NCBI RefSeq assembly: GCF_000332215.1
Contig: NZ_ALWB01000006.1
Location: 1-51,229, forward strand
DNA from: Pseudanabaena biceps PCC 7429
GTDB lineage: Bacteria; Cyanobacteriota; Cyanobacteriia; Pseudanabaenales; Pseudanabaenaceae
Direction of reading: 5' to 3'
DNA: 51,229 nucleotides
Below are positions 42,830-51,229 of this stretch, piece after piece. Under the pieces are notes generated by a model that was not told the DNA's origin, made no database searches, and was given only the letters and a program-made list of their open reading frames with translations. The stretch's first letter is position 1, and each line of letters opens with the position of its first letter. A program made the translations under genes and the position numbers.

Positions 42830-45800
42830 ATGTCCTTGGAACCGCCTAAGCTAGATCAACGCAGTTATGAAGATATTGTTCAGCAGAGTGTAAAGCTGGC
42901 GGAATCCTATACGGATTGGCGATCGCCCGATTCTACATCTTCCCCATCTGCCGATGTGGGGCTAGCGTTGGTACGAATTTTTGGTCACATGATGACGGTG
43001 GTACAAGATCGCCTCAATCAGGTTCCCAGCCGCAATCAGCTCGCGTTTATGAATCTGATCGGTACGGAGTTGATTCCACCACAGCCATCACGGGTTCCAG
43101 TTACGTTCAATTTGGCGGCAGGCAGTCCTGTGGAAGCCTTAGTGCCAAAGCAAACGAGAATTGCGGCTCCGCCACAGGAGGGTGAAGACGAAGAAATTGT
43201 GTTCGAGACAGAGCGGGAGTTACTGGTCACTGACACCCAACTCAATGCAATTTTTGTGATTGAAGATCGCGATTACTATAGCGATCGCCATGGCGCGGCA
43301 ATGGTTGATGCTGTCCATGAGCCATTCCACGTCTTCCATGGTGATAAGCCCGTAGAGCATTACCTTTATTTGCATGGCAAGGATCTGTTTGATTTGCCAA
43401 AACTGGAGACAATCACGGTGACCTTTGAGACGGACTCTCCAAAGAGTGCCGAACAGCTAGCATTTCGGTTACGCGATTGGATGGTGTGGGATGGCAAATT
43501 TTGGCAACCCTTGACGGCTGTTGAATGTGAGTGTGAATCAGCGCGATCGCAGGTGCAAGTCACGCTTTCGCAATTGCCGAAACTGAAAGAGGTTGAGGTG
43601 AATGGTCTTGCCGCCAAATGGCTAAGGGTGAGTTTGACCCCTCATAATCGGCAAAATTTGCCCGAACTCGTTTCCAGCCTGATCACAACCCATATTGATC
43701 GCCCAGCTCTCCCCGAAGAGTGCTTTTTTAATACGATTAGGCTGGATCTGAGTAAGGATTTTTATCCTTTCGGAACGACACCGCAATATAACGACACGTT
43801 TCTGATGGCGTTAGATCCGCATCTGATCCAACCCAGTATGGCGATCGAAATACAGGCGCAATTAAGCCAAGTACCCCGTCATACCGATGATTTGGAATTA
43901 CTGTGGGAAGTTGGCTGTGGACAGCAATGGCATACCATTGAAAGTACAGATCAAAACAGAGATCAAGATAGAGATCAAGATAGAGATCAAGATAGAGATC
44001 AAGATAGAGATCAAGATAGAGATCAAAGTACTGAGGATGTCGAAAAATTTCGATGGCGATCGGATTCCGCTCCTTTGCGTTTGGTAGAGGGAAGTGTGAC
44101 AGGGACGTTTCAGTTTCCTGCCACCTTGCCACCATTACCAATGGGGGAGGAAAGCTATTGGCTGAGGGCGCGGATTGTGCAAGGGCTATATGGGAGCCGA
44201 GGACGTACCCGTCAGTATGTGATGTATAACGATGTGACCATGCTCTCGACCGCGATCGCCATTGGTCAAACTGAAATTGTGGTGGATAACATTGAGGCTT
44301 TGGCTGTCGAGGATACAATCCGCATCCAGTCAGGAATAGCCCCGACCAGCCAAGAGGAGGCTAAAATTGTCGCCATTCGTCCTGCGACATCCGTTGTCGT
44401 CCTAAACCGAGCCACCCGTAATGCTTATACCGCTGGCAGTCGTATCCTCAGCAAATTTGCCATCACCGACCAAACACCAGATATATTTGCCCCCCCGATT
44501 TTGCAATCGATCACTCTGACCTATCGCTTTTTTCTTGAAAGAAAAGCCACGATAAAGTCGTACAACGATTTTATTTTTACGGATGGCGATGCCCTAGAGT
44601 TGTTTCTCCATCGTTCTATATTCGCTGGCGAAAGGATCGTCGAGTTAAACGATGTCAGTGCGTTGGCGGTTGGGGAAATTATTAAGTTTACGGGGCAGAC
44701 GGTCGAACTGGGGCAGATTGAACTGATCGATCGCGATCGCCAACAGGTAATTTTAGTTAAGCCCTTAGATTACGACCACCTCAACGCGACAAGGGTATGG
44801 CGATCGTTCCATCCGCTTACGCCCCAGATCCATCGCGATTCTTCTCTTTATCTTGGATTTAACCGTCCTTTTCCCAACCGAGCCAATACGCTTTATCTAC
44901 AAATCCAAGCGCCCCAACCTGAAGATGTTGCTCCAGGGGTAAATCAGATGGCTCATCTTAGTCACGCCCAGCGCTTAGTATGGGAATATCCCAGCCCGAA
45001 GGGATGGCTACCCTTAACCGTAGTGGATGAGACCCAAGGTTTTTTAGAAAAGGGGTTGATCCAGTTTGTGGGTCCGACCGATTGGATTACTTCTCCCCAT
45101 TTTGGACAGCAATGCTATTGGTTACGGGTACGTCAACAGCCGTTGGATTGGCAATCCTTGCCTATAGTTTTGTTTTATCTTTGGCAATGGGCGATCACCT
45201 TTGAACTATACAATCTCTACGGCATGATGCGTTACTTTGCACGTCTGGTGGCTCGCTCGGTAGATTTACCCGTACCACCAAGGCTCTGTGCGGTGCGAAC
45301 GAATACGACTTGGGCAAATCAATCCATTACTCTGAATGGAGAAGTGCTGGGATCTAGCAATCATGAACCAAATCAAGTACTAAAGGCGAGTCAGTTTCCG
45401 ATTTTATGGGGCGAATCCTTAGCTGTGGAAGAGGGGCGCTTGCCAGCGGAATCCGAACAACAATATTTACGTCAGCAATTTGGCGATGAGGCGATCGCTG
45501 CCCACTACGATGAAACAGGTCGTCTGGAAACTGTTTGGGTGCGTTGGCAAGAAGTCCCAGATTTTCACAGCTCTATGCCCAACGATCGCCACTATGTGAT
45601 TGATCGCCAACTGGGACAAATTCGCTTTGGAGATGGTCAAGCAGGAAAAATCCCCCCCCGTGGGCGCAATAATATTCGCCTAAATACCTACTGCACGGGT
45701 GGTGGCATCCGAGGTAATCAAGCCGCTCAAAGCATCACGGAACTGAAGACAACGATTCCCTATATCGCCCAAGCAATCAACTGGGAATCGGCCCAAGGCG

Positions 45801-46519
45801 GCAATAATCAAGAATCCCTTGAGCGGTTGAAGGAGCGATCGCCCAAGCATCTCCGTCATGGCGATCGAGCTGTTACCGCCCAAGACTTTGCCGATCTCAC
45901 CTATGAAGCCTCCATTGATATCGCCCGCGTGCAAGTGATCACCCCTGACATGATGGCTCCCGACTTTAGTCCCCTCCTTGAGGAACTCTGGATCGACCCT
46001 AACCCCGACCCCAATCATCAAGCGATCGCTGGCAACGAGATCGATGTCTTCAAAAATGAACTCCGCGCTGGCTGGGTGCAAGTGATCGTTGTTCCCCATA
46101 GCCCCGACCATCAACCTACCCCCAATCTAGCTCTCCTGAACCGTGTTACCCAATTCCTCAAAGCTCGCTATGTTCCCACTCTCCAACTCCGCGTTTCGGG
46201 ACCTAAATGGCAGGAAATCCGCGTTAACACCGAAATCGTTCCTCAGAGCGTCGCTAATGCGGGAACCGTGAAAGCCGATGTCCTGAAAGCTCTCCAACAA
46301 TTTTTTCATCCCTTAACAGGAGGACAGCAGGGCAGTGGTTGGCAATTTGGTCGTCGTCCCCACCATTCCGATGTCTACGCCGTTCTCGAATCTGTCCCTG
46401 GAGTGCGCTATGTTCATGCCCTCGATATCCAACCTGCTAATGCGATCATTGACCAGCAAACCTTGATCTATTCGGGAACCCACCAAATTGAGCTAAAACT
46501 ACCTGAAATTAGTACCTAA
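42830..46519 (+). CDS. Putative baseplate assembly protein, gp6/J-like (Pvc11/Afp11)
   Basis: A 1229-aa protein with the family start RSYEDIVQQSVKLAESYTDW then RIFGHMMTVVQDRLNQVPSR, and the baseplate-J-like C-terminal part: GQIRFGDGQAGKIPPRGRNN, GGIRGNQAAQSITELKTTIP, and HGDRAVTAQDFADLTYEASI followed by IARVQVI. Such proteins form the wedges of the baseplate in dimers with the next gene product. It is longer than classic Afp11. Inserted domains fill about residues 330-560, including a low-complexity (DRDQ)n stretch from a 12-bp tandem repeat at 43949-44026. That stretch sits on a surface-exposed connection, judging by composition. Confidence 0.9.
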   Translation: MSLEPPKLDQRSYEDIVQQSVKLAESYTDWRSPDSTSSPSADVGLALVRIFGHMMTVVQDRLNQVPSRNQLAFMNLIGTELIPPQPSRVPVTFNLAAGSPVEALVPKQTRIAAPPQEGEDEEIVFETERELLVTDTQLNAIFVIEDRDYYSDRHGAAMVDAVHEPFHVFHGDKPVEHYLYLHGKDLFDLPKLETITVTFETDSPKSAEQLAFRLRDWMVWDGKFWQPLTAVECECESARSQVQVTLSQLPKLKEVEVNGLAAKWLRVSLTPHNRQNLPELVSSLITTHIDRPALPEECFFNTIRLDLSKDFYPFGTTPQYNDTFLMALDPHLIQPSMAIEIQAQLSQVPRHTDDLELLWEVGCGQQWHTIESTDQNRDQDRDQDRDQDRDQDRDQDRDQSTEDVEKFRWRSDSAPLRLVEGSVTGTFQFPATLPPLPMGEESYWLRARIVQGLYGSRGRTRQYVMYNDVTMLSTAIAIGQTEIVVDNIEALAVEDTIRIQSGIAPTSQEEAKIVAIRPATSVVVLNRATRNAYTAGSRILSKFAITDQTPDIFAPPILQSITLTYRFFLERKATIKSYNDFIFTDGDALELFLHRSIFAGERIVELNDVSALAVGEIIKFTGQTVELGQIELIDRDRQQVILVKPLDYDHLNATRVWRSFHPLTPQIHRDSSLYLGFNRPFPNRANTLYLQIQAPQPEDVAPGVNQMAHLSHAQRLVWEYPSPKGWLPLTVVDETQGFLEKGLIQFVGPTDWITSPHFGQQCYWLRVRQQPLDWQSLPIVLFYLWQWAITFELYNLYGMMRYFARLVARSVDLPVPPRLCAVRTNTTWANQSITLNGEVLGSSNHEPNQVLKASQFPILWGESLAVEEGRLPAESEQQYLRQQFGDEAIAAHYDETGRLETVWVRWQEVPDFHSSMPNDRHYVIDRQLGQIRFGDGQAGKIPPRGRNNIRLNTYCTGGGIRGNQAAQSITELKTTIPYIAQAINWESAQGGNNQESLERLKERSPKHLRHGDRAVTAQDFADLTYEASIDIARVQVITPDMMAPDFSPLLEELWIDPNPDPNHQAIAGNEIDVFKNELRAGWVQVIVVPHSPDHQPTPNLALLNRVTQFLKARYVPTLQLRVSGPKWQEIRVNTEIVPQSVANAGTVKADVLKALQQFFHPLTGGQQGSGWQFGRRPHHSDVYAVLESVPGVRYVHALDIQPANAIIDQQTLIYSGTHQIELKLPEIST
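43949..44026 (+). repeat. 12-bp in-frame tandem repeat encoding DRDQ
   Basis: Unit GATCAAGATAGA, six and a half copies (the first one variant, GATCAAAACAGA), within the baseplate gene. The unit is a multiple of three, so copy-number change would lengthen or shorten an acidic/basic linker without frameshift. Confidence 0.95.
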
Positions 46520-46522
46520 GCT

Positions 46523-47509
46523 ATGCCCATCCCTCTCTCAAATCTAGACGATCGCACCTACGCTGACCTTGTGGAAGAGGCGATCGGGCGCATCCCCCTC
46601 GAAGCTCCCCAATGGACAGATTACAATCCTGCCGATACAGGTATTGTGCTCATTGAACTATTGGCTTGGTTGACCGAAATGGTTTTGTACCGTCTCAACC
46701 AAATTCCCTACTCAAACCAAGCCATCTTTCTTTCCCTACTCAAAGGACAACCTTGGACAATACCGACTGGACTCTCCACCACTGACCAAGCTAATCGACT
46801 CCAAAGCGAAATCCAAAAGACCCTAGCTCAACTGCGCCAACCCTACCGCGCCGTTACTGCGGCCGATTTTACGCAACTCATTTTCCATGACTGGTTACAA
46901 ACTAAAACTGCCCCAAGGGAATTTGGGGCAAATGCTGAAATTGCCCGTGTCCATTGTCTTCCTGAGAGAGATTTAGATCATGCTGACATTGATCGGGTTG
47001 TCGAAGCTCACATTAGCCTTGTCGTTTTACCACGCCATCCCCAAGAGGATACCACTCTACTAAGGCATACCCTCAAACGTTTCCTGAATCAACGCCGCTT
47101 GATTACCACTCATCTCCATGTCGTTGAGCCCCATTACGTTAATGTTACACTGTCCGCTACTCTCTATCTAGAAGACAGTGCCAACTTCAGGGCAGTCCTA
47201 AATCAAACGGAACAACGGATTCAACATTTCTTTGCCCCCCTTGATTCCCATGAATTTTGGGATGGGCAAGGCTACCCCTTTGGCAATGATATATACCTTT
47301 CAGAACTATATCAACTCCTCGATGGGTTGGCTGGTGTTGACTATGTGGAAGCCATAGAACTAGATGGAGTAGAAGGCGATCGCCAAAAATTCAATGAGCA
47401 AAATCAACTAATTGGTCTGACAATTCGCGAACACGAATTAGTCAAGATCCAGATTGGCAAAATTCAAACCTTGCAACGCTTCGGAACAACATGGAAACCA
47501 AACATCTAA
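46523..47509 (+). CDS. Baseplate J/gp47-like wedge protein (Pvc12-like)
   Basis: A 328-aa protein whose N-terminus (LDDRTYADLVEEAIGRIPLE, then YNPADTGIVLIELLAWLTEM and VLYRLNQIP) parallels that of the preceding 1229-aa protein. The C-terminal half has FLNQRRLITTHLHVVEPHYV followed by NVTLSATLY and YPFGNDIYLSELYQLLDGLA, as in baseplate J proteins. It lies 4 nt after the larger gene and overlaps the next by 19 nt. The two would form the asymmetric wedge. The shared N-terminal segment suggests an old duplication. Confidence 0.9.
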   Translation: MPIPLSNLDDRTYADLVEEAIGRIPLEAPQWTDYNPADTGIVLIELLAWLTEMVLYRLNQIPYSNQAIFLSLLKGQPWTIPTGLSTTDQANRLQSEIQKTLAQLRQPYRAVTAADFTQLIFHDWLQTKTAPREFGANAEIARVHCLPERDLDHADIDRVVEAHISLVVLPRHPQEDTTLLRHTLKRFLNQRRLITTHLHVVEPHYVNVTLSATLYLEDSANFRAVLNQTEQRIQHFFAPLDSHEFWDGQGYPFGNDIYLSELYQLLDGLAGVDYVEAIELDGVEGDRQKFNEQNQLIGLTIREHELVKIQIGKIQTLQRFGTTWKPNI

Positions 47510-49377
47510 GCAGTTATTTAGAATACCTTCCCGCCTATCTGCAAAGTGATCCATTTTTGGGTCGATTTCTGCTTGCCTTTGAGCAGGGCTTGAGTGGAAT
47601 TCCCGCCCTTGAACCCGTTCCCTTTCGCCCTCATATTCTGACTCCAGAATCAGAATCCCCTGTGGGGCTCGAAACTATTATTTCCCAAATTCATACCTAT
47701 CTTGATCCTCAACAAACACCTGCTGACTTTTTGCCTTGGTTAGCGGGTTGGGTAGCACTGAGTTTGCGGGAAGATTGGGATGATGCGGTAAAACGGCAGT
47801 TTATCAGCCAGATTGTGCCCCTGTATCGCCTGCGGGGGACTATTTTTGGGCTCAAAAAAATGCTCACGATCTACCTTGAAAATTCGGGTTTGAGCTATCC
47901 CGAACGGACTATTTCCGTCTTTGAGTTTGCCGATCGCCCCCATTATTTTCAAGTGCAATTAGCTCTACCCAGCAATCAGGTGATTCAGCCCGATCGCTAC
48001 TGGCGAGAATGCCGAGCAGCTCAGGCAATCATCAACGAAGAGAAGCCCGCCCATACCTTCTATGCCCTCCGAATTTTAACGCTGACGATGCAATTGACCC
48101 AAACTTGGGGTTGTTGTTATCCTTTTGCGATGTTTGAAGCCCCGTTAGGGCAGAAGGTACAGGTGGAAGTGTCTGTTGCCCTCGACCCAACACTTTTTGA
48201 ACCAGCATTAGCAGAACAAATTCTCATTCGCATTCAGGGCAAAACAGAAGTATTAGAGCCGAACGGCAGTCAAATGGGACCAGTGGTCAGGCAGACAGTA
48301 TTCTATGAAAAGATGTTGGCGAATCCCAATGGTTATTTTGTGGCTTTGGCAAATCTGAGCGATCGCCATCTCAGCGGCACTATGACCGTTCAACTTAACT
48401 TCACTCTAAATCATCAACATGTCTCTGTCGTCCTCTTGACTGCTCCCTTTCGTCTAGAACCAAACCTCAGAATCTATCGACCTTGGCGACCAGTCGAGGA
48501 GATGTCTGGTACTAGTCGCATCACCGATGATCCTCAGACTACTCTGAGACTACAGAGCGCTTCGCCCCCTCGTCTCCATCAAGCTCAAACCCATTATATC
48601 GACGGGAATACGCATATTGAAAAGAGGATGGATCAGACCATGCGCCTTGTTCACGATGCGCGGCTTCGCATCTATAAACCTCGAACCCGATGGGATCAGA
48701 TGCAAGGCAGTACGCGCCTTGGTTCCAGATCAGATCAAACTATGCAATTGCCCCGTGACCCAGAGAACTTAACGCTTCAGGTGTATACCCGTCGCGCCGA
48801 ATATAAAATCGGCAATACGCTTCTAGGTTCAGAGATCGGCGACACCTTACGCCTCGTCCCCAACTCCCAATGGCTAGAACGAATTTATCGATTTTATCTC
48901 TTTGATCCGCCCGATAAACGTCGCATCGAAATTGAAGCTTTGATCGAAATACAATCTATCAACCCAGAGGAATTGCCAAAAATCAGCCATCTTTTAGTAG
49001 TCCGAATGCAGTCCCAAACAGCTCCTTTTCCACCCTTTACCCCTGAATTGGAATTTGTAGATCGAGGTATTCGGGCTACTCACCATATGCCCTATGAGCG
49101 GTTTCTCAAGAATATTCAGGGTTTTTATATAGTGCTCCAGAATCTCAATAATCAGACTGTGACGGGGACGGTGACGATTCAGATTAATTTTAATCTCAAT
49201 CAGCGACCTACTTCTTTGGTTGTTTTGGTGGAGAATTTTGAACTAAGCCCAAGGGTTCATGCGTTAGAAATTTGTCATCAGAATACCGATGGCACAATGG
49301 GTGGAAACACTATTCTCGGTCGGGTCACTCCTGCGATGCTCCGAGCGAGTATACAAGAGGATGACTGGATTGATTAA
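47491..49377 (+). CDS. Tail protein I-like baseplate protein with duplicated C-terminal modules
   Basis: A 628-aa protein. The N-terminal 190 residues match the phage tail-like protein domain (YLEYLPAYLQSDPFLGRFLL, DFLPWLAGWVALSLREDWDD, then YRLRGTIFGLKKMLTIYLE). Two similar beta modules follow: LANLSDRHLSGTMTVQLNFT in the first, LQNLNNQTVTGTVTIQINFN in the second. Between them lies a block of short repeats of the form GxTxLG...DxTMxL (GSTRLGSRSDQTMQL, GNTHIEKRMDQTMRL, GNTLLGSEIGDTLRL), with another copy near the C-terminus (GGNTILGRV). The normal partner in phages is about 200 aa, so the rest is an added module. It overlaps the upstream gene by 19 nt. Confidence 0.85.
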   Translation: METKHLSSYLEYLPAYLQSDPFLGRFLLAFEQGLSGIPALEPVPFRPHILTPESESPVGLETIISQIHTYLDPQQTPADFLPWLAGWVALSLREDWDDAVKRQFISQIVPLYRLRGTIFGLKKMLTIYLENSGLSYPERTISVFEFADRPHYFQVQLALPSNQVIQPDRYWRECRAAQAIINEEKPAHTFYALRILTLTMQLTQTWGCCYPFAMFEAPLGQKVQVEVSVALDPTLFEPALAEQILIRIQGKTEVLEPNGSQMGPVVRQTVFYEKMLANPNGYFVALANLSDRHLSGTMTVQLNFTLNHQHVSVVLLTAPFRLEPNLRIYRPWRPVEEMSGTSRITDDPQTTLRLQSASPPRLHQAQTHYIDGNTHIEKRMDQTMRLVHDARLRIYKPRTRWDQMQGSTRLGSRSDQTMQLPRDPENLTLQVYTRRAEYKIGNTLLGSEIGDTLRLVPNSQWLERIYRFYLFDPPDKRRIEIEALIEIQSINPEELPKISHLLVVRMQSQTAPFPPFTPELEFVDRGIRATHHMPYERFLKNIQGFYIVLQNLNNQTVTGTVTIQINFNLNQRPTSLVVLVENFELSPRVHALEICHQNTDGTMGGNTILGRVTPAMLRASIQEDDWID

Positions 49378-49428
49378 TTTGAATCCCCGAAAAAGATAGG
49401 TTTGCTAAAGATTTGAGGTTCCACAGTT

Positions 49429-49857
49429 ATGGCTGATTTTATTTTAACCATGGGTGATTTAGCGATGTTTAATCCTGTTTTCGGAGCAGCGATCGTCACG
49501 GTGATTCCAGGCAATTTAACGGGAACAGGCAAAATGATGATTAATAAAAAAATGGTTTGTATTGATGGGGACGAAAAGACAGTTATGGTTCCTGGCTGTC
49601 CCTATATCACTGCATCGCACCCTATTCCTGGGGTCGGTATGCTCAGTATTGCTTCCCTCGCTCCGAACCAAAAAGCTCTCCGCACAAAATCGAATAATAA
49701 GCCAGTGTTACTGAAAGGGGGAACATTTAATGCAAAGTTTCAAGTGCTGGTGCCAGCTCAACAACCGACACCAGCAGGACCAGTTCCTGATGCTATGCCG
49801 CAATATTCAGGTACTGGTACTTTTATGACTACAAATATGCGGGTTAAAGGTACATAA
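49429..49857 (+). CDS. PAAR-like spike-tip protein (Pvc10-like)
   Basis: A 142-aa protein. It starts LTMGDLAMFNPVFGAAIVTV, followed by MMINKKMVCIDGDEKTVMVP, GCPYITASHPIPGVGMLSIA and a Pro-rich tail. This spacing of Gly, Asp, Cys and His resembles PAAR-like proteins, which form the sharp tip on the spike and can carry metal. The match is to PAAR-like rather than canonical PAAR repeats, so the role is probable, not certain. It follows the tail-protein gene by 51 nt and precedes the DUF4157 cargo-type gene. Confidence 0.65.
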   Translation: MADFILTMGDLAMFNPVFGAAIVTVIPGNLTGTGKMMINKKMVCIDGDEKTVMVPGCPYITASHPIPGVGMLSIASLAPNQKALRTKSNNKPVLLKGGTFNAKFQVLVPAQQPTPAGPVPDAMPQYSGTGTFMTTNMRVKGT

Positions 49858-49954
49858 ATCGTAGATAATGATTGGAATATTAAAGTTCTGTTCGACCAAT
49901 TGGCGATCAATGTGGAATTGACTGGAACTTAAGAGAATTAAGGGCGAAATAATC

Positions 49955-51229
49955 ATGGGTGATTCGCGACTAGGTCAATATCAAACGTTAAAAACTGTTT
50001 CTTCTTCAATAAAAACAGCTAGTAAGCAAGAGTCTACTATGCTGCGTGAAGAGCCACAGGAATTTTTGACTAATCAGGCTTTGGGGCGCGTTTTGCAAGC
50101 TCAGAGGCGATCGCCACAGGCATCCCCTCTGCCAATGGACAGGATCCAGAGACAAAGTATACATGCCTCTGGTTTTCGAGGTTTATCGCAAGAGTTGGGG
50201 CAGAGTTGCACAGAGGGGCTAGTAGTGCAACCCAAGCTGAAGCTGACTAAGGCAGGCGATCGCCACGAACGAGAAGCGGATCTAGTAGCAGCTCAGGTCG
50301 TCAAGCGGATCAACACAGATCCTATCCGCAAAACTGAGGTAACAAAGGGCGATCGCATTATGCCCAAAGCTGCTGCTCCGACATCTGCACCCACTGGCAC
50401 AGCCGTAACTCCCCAGTTTGAGACCACGCTCCAGCAGCAAAGGGGACAGGGGCAAGCAATTCCAGAGGATGTGCGCGAACCCCTTGAAGAAGCTTTTAAT
50501 GCCGATTTCAGACATGTGCGTGTCCATACCAATGAACAATCCCATCAGTTAAACCACTCAATTCAGGCGATCGCTTTTACTACAGGAACAGACATCTTTT
50601 TTAAGCAGGGTGCATACCAACCCCGCAGCCGTCAAGGTCAAGAACTCCTTGCCCATGAACTGACCCATGTGATTCAGCAAAATTCTCAAAAAACTGCCAT
50701 TCAACGGAAAGGAGCAGGAAAAATCCAGTTTAGTAATGAACCGTTTCCAGAAATTGCGACTTTTGTTCAGGATGTTGCTCAAGAAATTCAAGCCTTTTCA
50801 GATACATGGCTAAATTCACCACCATCAGAAGTCGAAATATTTCCTTGGTTTAAGCTTGTCAAACCAAGCATCAAGTTGGAGAAGACAACAAATAATTACA
50901 GTCTAGATATTCAAGGGCAAATAGAACTGAATTTTGGCTCTGATTTTGGCAATATTCAGCCCAAGGGTGGCTTCAAGATCAATTACCAAAGCCAATCAAA
51001 GAAATGGGATTACAAGAGTGAAAATGTTGGTGTGGAGGTCATGCTTTCCGAGATCCTCCAGTTTAAGGCAGATAATCTGCAATACGACCGTCCTAGCAAA
51101 GCACTCAAGATTAAACAGTCAGATCTCATCATTCCGAAACTAAATGATGCCAAAGCCACAGTCGAGAATGCACGAATTGACAGCAATGGACTTGATTGGG
51201 ACAAAGTCACGCTCAGTGCAACCCAAATT
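49955..51229 (+). CDS. DUF4157 (eCIS core domain) protein, 3' end beyond the window
   Basis: Starts at ATG 49955 with AAGGGCGA upstream and stays open for 425 codons to the window end. The first 120 residues are Gln/Ser-rich and likely disordered. A DUF4157 domain follows: IPEDVREPLEEAFNADFRHV then VRVHTNEQSH, and the metallopeptidase-like LLAHELTHVIQQ with His234-Glu235 and His238. DUF4157 is the hallmark of cargo/effector proteins encoded with eCIS. Whether it is a protease or a loading domain is debated. Residues 270-425 are beta-rich with DIQGQIELNFGSDFGNIQPK. The C-terminus, where a toxic domain usually lies, is not visible. Confidence 0.88.
   Translation, partial: MGDSRLGQYQTLKTVSSSIKTASKQESTMLREEPQEFLTNQALGRVLQAQRRSPQASPLPMDRIQRQSIHASGFRGLSQELGQSCTEGLVVQPKLKLTKAGDRHEREADLVAAQVVKRINTDPIRKTEVTKGDRIMPKAAAPTSAPTGTAVTPQFETTLQQQRGQGQAIPEDVREPLEEAFNADFRHVRVHTNEQSHQLNHSIQAIAFTTGTDIFFKQGAYQPRSRQGQELLAHELTHVIQQNSQKTAIQRKGAGKIQFSNEPFPEIATFVQDVAQEIQAFSDTWLNSPPSEVEIFPWFKLVKPSIKLEKTTNNYSLDIQGQIELNFGSDFGNIQPKGGFKINYQSQSKKWDYKSENVGVEVMLSEILQFKADNLQYDRPSKALKIKQSDLIIPKLNDAKATVENARIDSNGLDWDKVTLSATQI

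Noticed and set aside
43737-44318. 193-codon minus-strand ORF across the DRDQ repeat
   Set aside because: It is an antisense shadow: its repeated LYLD stretch is just the complement of the 12-bp array within a well-supported baseplate gene.
32796-51229. Ordinary temperate prophage
   Set aside because: No capsid, portal, terminase, integrase or lysis genes are seen. DUF4255, LysM hub and DUF4157 proteins point to an eCIS.

Overview
The window reads as cyanobacterial chromosome. The octamer GCGATCGC (the HIP1 palindrome) recurs throughout, both inside and between genes. Base composition is moderate to AT-rich. Several gene families are typical of filamentous cyanobacteria: PIN/Rpn/Uma2 nuclease-fold genes, PAS histidine kinases with the motif VAHEINNP, and a very large Ser/Thr kinase-AAA-histidine kinase. 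A Pseudanabaena-like organism is my guess; the genus cannot be fixed from this sequence. No rRNA, tRNA, CRISPR array or intact transposase was seen.

Layout. (1) 1-2.7 kb is an accessory patch: a PIN-toxin/antitoxin pair, a sequence with the architecture of an integron attC site, a SAM methyltransferase and an Rpn-type nuclease. (2) 2.9-15.6 kb holds three paralogous MFS exporters, two further methyltransferases (one with a signal peptide), an AprA/fumarate-reductase-like flavoprotein with its 2x[4Fe-4S] ferredoxin, a sulfate-binding protein and a SulP permease. Together these suggest sulfur-compound uptake and redox with export, but the substrate is unknown. (3) 15.6-16.7 kb is a small scar in which a methyltransferase and a Uma2 gene have both lost their 3' ends at a shared junction, followed by an intact Uma2 gene. 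(4) 16.8-22.4 kb carries a GT41/HMW1C-like glycosyltransferase, an unknown 192-aa protein and a PAS histidine kinase. They are separated by a striking set of hairpin elements: conserved terminal inverted repeats, stems of varying sequence that stay paired, and always a 3-nt loop flanked by GC. (5) 22.5-28.4 kb is one giant signalling kinase flanked by copies of one palindrome.

(6) 28.7 kb to the window end is one co-directional, tightly packed operon for an extracellular or thylakoid-type contractile injection system (eCIS). In order it holds: a fibre-like protein, a short coiled coil, a Pvc16-like cap protein (DUF4255), a carboxypeptidase-regulatory-like protein, two sheaths, inner tube, a 120-aa CxxC protein, a 58-aa DUF6760-like protein, a second tube protein, a 943-aa low-complexity protein, a LysM baseplate protein, a VgrG-type spike split into two genes, gp25, two baseplate J/gp6-like proteins (1229 and 328 aa), a tail-protein-I-like protein with an internal repeat block, a PAAR-like tip and a DUF4157 (eCIS core domain) protein cut by the window end. 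The AAA ATPase and a recognisable tape-measure gene of canonical eCIS loci are not in the window. The 943-aa repeat protein is the most intriguing gene. The operon also carries several short perfect tandem repeats, including two independent 14-bp x5 arrays placed at or just after stop codons.
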